From: Curtobacterium pusillum
GTDB lineage: Bacteria > Actinomycetota > Actinomycetes > Actinomycetales > Microbacteriaceae
Length of the DNA: 64,000 nt
NCBI RefSeq assembly: GCF_007680845.1
Contig: NZ_VEIY01000003.1
Span: 434,001 to 498,000 of the forward strand
Reading direction: 5' to 3'
Shown: one piece after another, positions 62,688 through 64,000 of the stretch
Layout: each line of letters opens with the position of its first letter
Numbering within the stretch: position 1 is the stretch's first letter
Translations under genes and position numbers: made by a program
The notes under the pieces: model-generated
Database searches by the model: none
Told to the model about the DNA's origin: nothing
Seen by the model: only the letters and a program-made list of their open reading frames with translations

Positions 62688-64000
62688 TCAGTTCTTGCCG
62701 AGGAACGCGGCGTCGGACTCGTCGAGTCGCCGCGCGAGGGCTTCCCGCAGGGCCGGGTGGCCGTCGAGCTGCGGGTCCGGCTTGAGGACGCGCTCCGCTT
62801 CCTCGCGCGCGTCGACGATGAGGTCGGCGTGCTCGACCACGCGCAGGAGGTTGAGCGACGACCGGCCGCCGGACTGCCGTTCGCCGAGGACGTCGCCCTC
62901 GCGCCGGAGTTCGAGGTCCACCCGCGCGAGCTCGAAGCCGTCGTCGGAGGCGGCGACCGCGTCGACGCGTTCCCGCGAGGTCGTCTCGAGCTCGGCGGCG
63001 GTCACCAGGAGGCACACACCGGCGTACTGCCCGCGACCGATGCGTCCGCGGAGCTGGTGGAGCTGCGAGACACCGAACCGGTCGGCGTCGAGGACCGCCA
63101 TCATCGAGGCGTTCGGGACGTCGACACCGACCTCGATCACGGTCGTCGCGACGAGGACGTCGATGTCGCCCGCGGCGAAGGACGTCATCACGCGGTCCTT
63201 CTCGTCCGCCGTCATCCGACCGTGCAGCACCGCGATCCGACGGCCGTCGAGGACCGGCATGGTGCGCATCCGTTCGGCGGTCGCCAGCACCGTCGCCGGG
63301 GCGCGCTTCGGGGCTTCGTCATCGCCGTCGGGAGCCGACTCGCCGTCGTCTTCGGCGTGGGCGTCGTCGATCGCCGGGCACACCACGAACGCCTGTCGAC
63401 CGGCGCTGAGTTCCTCGGCCATGCGGGTCCAAATGCGGGACTCCCACCCGGGGTGCTCGGCCAAGCCCACCGTGAAGGTCTCGACGCCGGCTCGGCCGGA
63501 GGGCAGTCCGGTGATCGTCGACACGTCCAGGTCGCCGAAGACCGTCATCGCGACGGTGCGCGGGATCGGCGTGGCGGTGAGGACGAGCACGTGCGGGGGC
63601 GTCGCGCCCTTCGTGCGGAGGGCTTCACGCTGCTCGACGCCGAAGCGGTGCTGTTCGTCGACGACGACCAGCCCGAGCTCGGCGAAGTCGACGCGGTCGC
63701 CGAGCAGTGCGTGCGTCCCCACGACGAGCCGGGAACTGCCCGACGCCGCGGCGAGGAGCGCCCGACGACGTTCGTCGGTCGACTGGGAACCGGTGAGGAT
63801 CACCGGGCGGAGTTCGGCCGCGAGGTCCGGTCCGAGGAACTTAACGATCGAGCGCAGGTGCTGCGCCGCGAGCACTTCGGTCGGGGCGATGAGGGCGGAC
63901 TGTCCGCCGGACTCGGCGACCGTGAGCATCGCCCGGATCGCGACGAGGGTCTTGCCGGAGCCGACCTCGCCCTGGACGAGCCGGTGCATCGGCCAGTCCC
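62688..64000 (-). CDS. recG: ATP-dependent DNA helicase RecG (partial, runs off right edge)
   Basis: Branch-migration helicase that remodels stalled forks. Only the C-terminal ~437 residues are inside. The edge reads D-W-P-M-H-R-L-V-Q-G-E-V-G-S-G-K-T (helicase motif I). VVVDEQHRFGVEQRE is the DEQH Walker B box, VLTATPIPRTVAM is motif III, and VATTVIEVGVDVPNASMM and QLHQLRGRIGRG are motifs V and VI. There is a ~20-residue acidic insert (AHAEDDGESAPDGDDEAPK) between the two helicase lobes. Confidence 0.96.
   Translation of the reverse strand, partial: DWPMHRLVQGEVGSGKTLVAIRAMLTVAESGGQSALIAPTEVLAAQHLRSIVKFLGPDLAAELRPVILTGSQSTDERRRALLAAASGSSRLVVGTHALLGDRVDFAELGLVVVDEQHRFGVEQREALRTKGATPPHVLVLTATPIPRTVAMTVFGDLDVSTITGLPSGRAGVETFTVGLAEHPGWESRIWTRMAEELSAGRQAFVVCPAIDDAHAEDDGESAPDGDDEAPKRAPATVLATAERMRTMPVLDGRRIAVLHGRMTADEKDRVMTSFAAGDIDVLVATTVIEVGVDVPNASMMAVLDADRFGVSQLHQLRGRIGRGQYAGVCLLVTAAELETTSRERVDAVAASDDGFELARVDLELRREGDVLGERQSGGRSSLNLLRVVEHADLIVDAREEAERVLKPDPQLDGHPALREALARRLDESDAAFLGKN

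Noticed and set aside
1..64000. tRNA, rRNA and SRP RNA genes
   Set aside because: I scanned the intergenic gaps and found no cloverleaf or 4.5S-like fold other than tmRNA.
1..64000. Insertion sequences, prophage or integrated plasmid
   Set aside because: No transposase, phage or conjugation genes; xerC is the chromosomal recombinase in its normal context.

Overview
The window is high-GC (about 70%) actinobacterial chromosome, most likely Microbacteriaceae and plausibly Curtobacterium or a close relative. This rests on gene order (prfB-ftsE-ftsX-smpB-ssrA; rpsB-tsf-pyrH-frr-cdsA; rpsP-khpA-rimM-trmD-rplS-lepB-rnhB-DUF2469-yraN-comM-dprA-xerC; rpmF-rnc-mutM-smc; ftsY and ffh), on Lsr2, DUF2469, GlgE and DivIVA-type proteins, and on a cyclohexanecarboxyl-CoA-type gene set. 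Omega-cyclohexyl fatty acids are a known trait of Curtobacterium pusillum. I see no rRNA or tRNA genes, insertion sequences, prophage or CRISPR arrays.

Layout. 1-5 kb: an unrecognised partial gene, tmRNA (ssrA), smpB, ftsX, ftsE and prfB on the minus strand. 5-14.4 kb: an SDR enzyme and a cysteine desulfurase (minus), then glgX, glgE and glgB (plus) for alpha-glucan metabolism. 14.6-22 kb: cell-envelope and polar-growth genes (a CnoX-like thioredoxin, a membrane/lipoprotein hybrid, a long DivIVA coiled-coil protein, a hydrolase, a lytic transglycosylase, a DivIVA-repeat protein). 22-26.5 kb: cdsA, frr, pyrH, tsf, rpsB. 26.7-29.1 kb: a sugar porter and a degenerate M23 lipoprotein. 29.2-39.5 kb: the xerC-to-rpsP translation and DNA-processing block, with lsr2 inside it and map in opposite orientation. 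39.6-47.1 kb: a four-gene minus-strand operon. 47.2-55.5 kb: a YbdK-type ligase, ffh, a VOC protein, lipB-lipA, ftsY, and a TerC family gene behind a manganese riboswitch. 55.7-64 kb: smc, mutM, rnc, rpmF, DUF177, coaD and the 3' part of recG.

The most interesting part is the operon at 39653-47086. It encodes an EPSP-synthase-like domain fused to an acyl-CoA ligase, an acyl-CoA dehydrogenase, a FabL-like SDR reductase and a FadH-like 2,4-dienoyl-CoA reductase. This matches the activities of the Streptomyces shikimate-to-cyclohexanecarboxyl-CoA genes (ansJ/K/L/M plus chcA, and the plm equivalents). The natural role would be supplying the starter unit for omega-cyclohexyl fatty acids. It sits between ffh and rpsP, a region that is otherwise conserved translation and secretion genes.

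The intergenic regions hold several dispersed families of inverted repeats: a 48-bp near-perfect palindrome built on GGAGGCGCGG, a composite element with GGGCGTACCTGGTCG repeats, and an element with CGAGTCTCGG and GAGCGACA arms. There are also short minisatellites directly downstream of xerC, rnhB and trmD.
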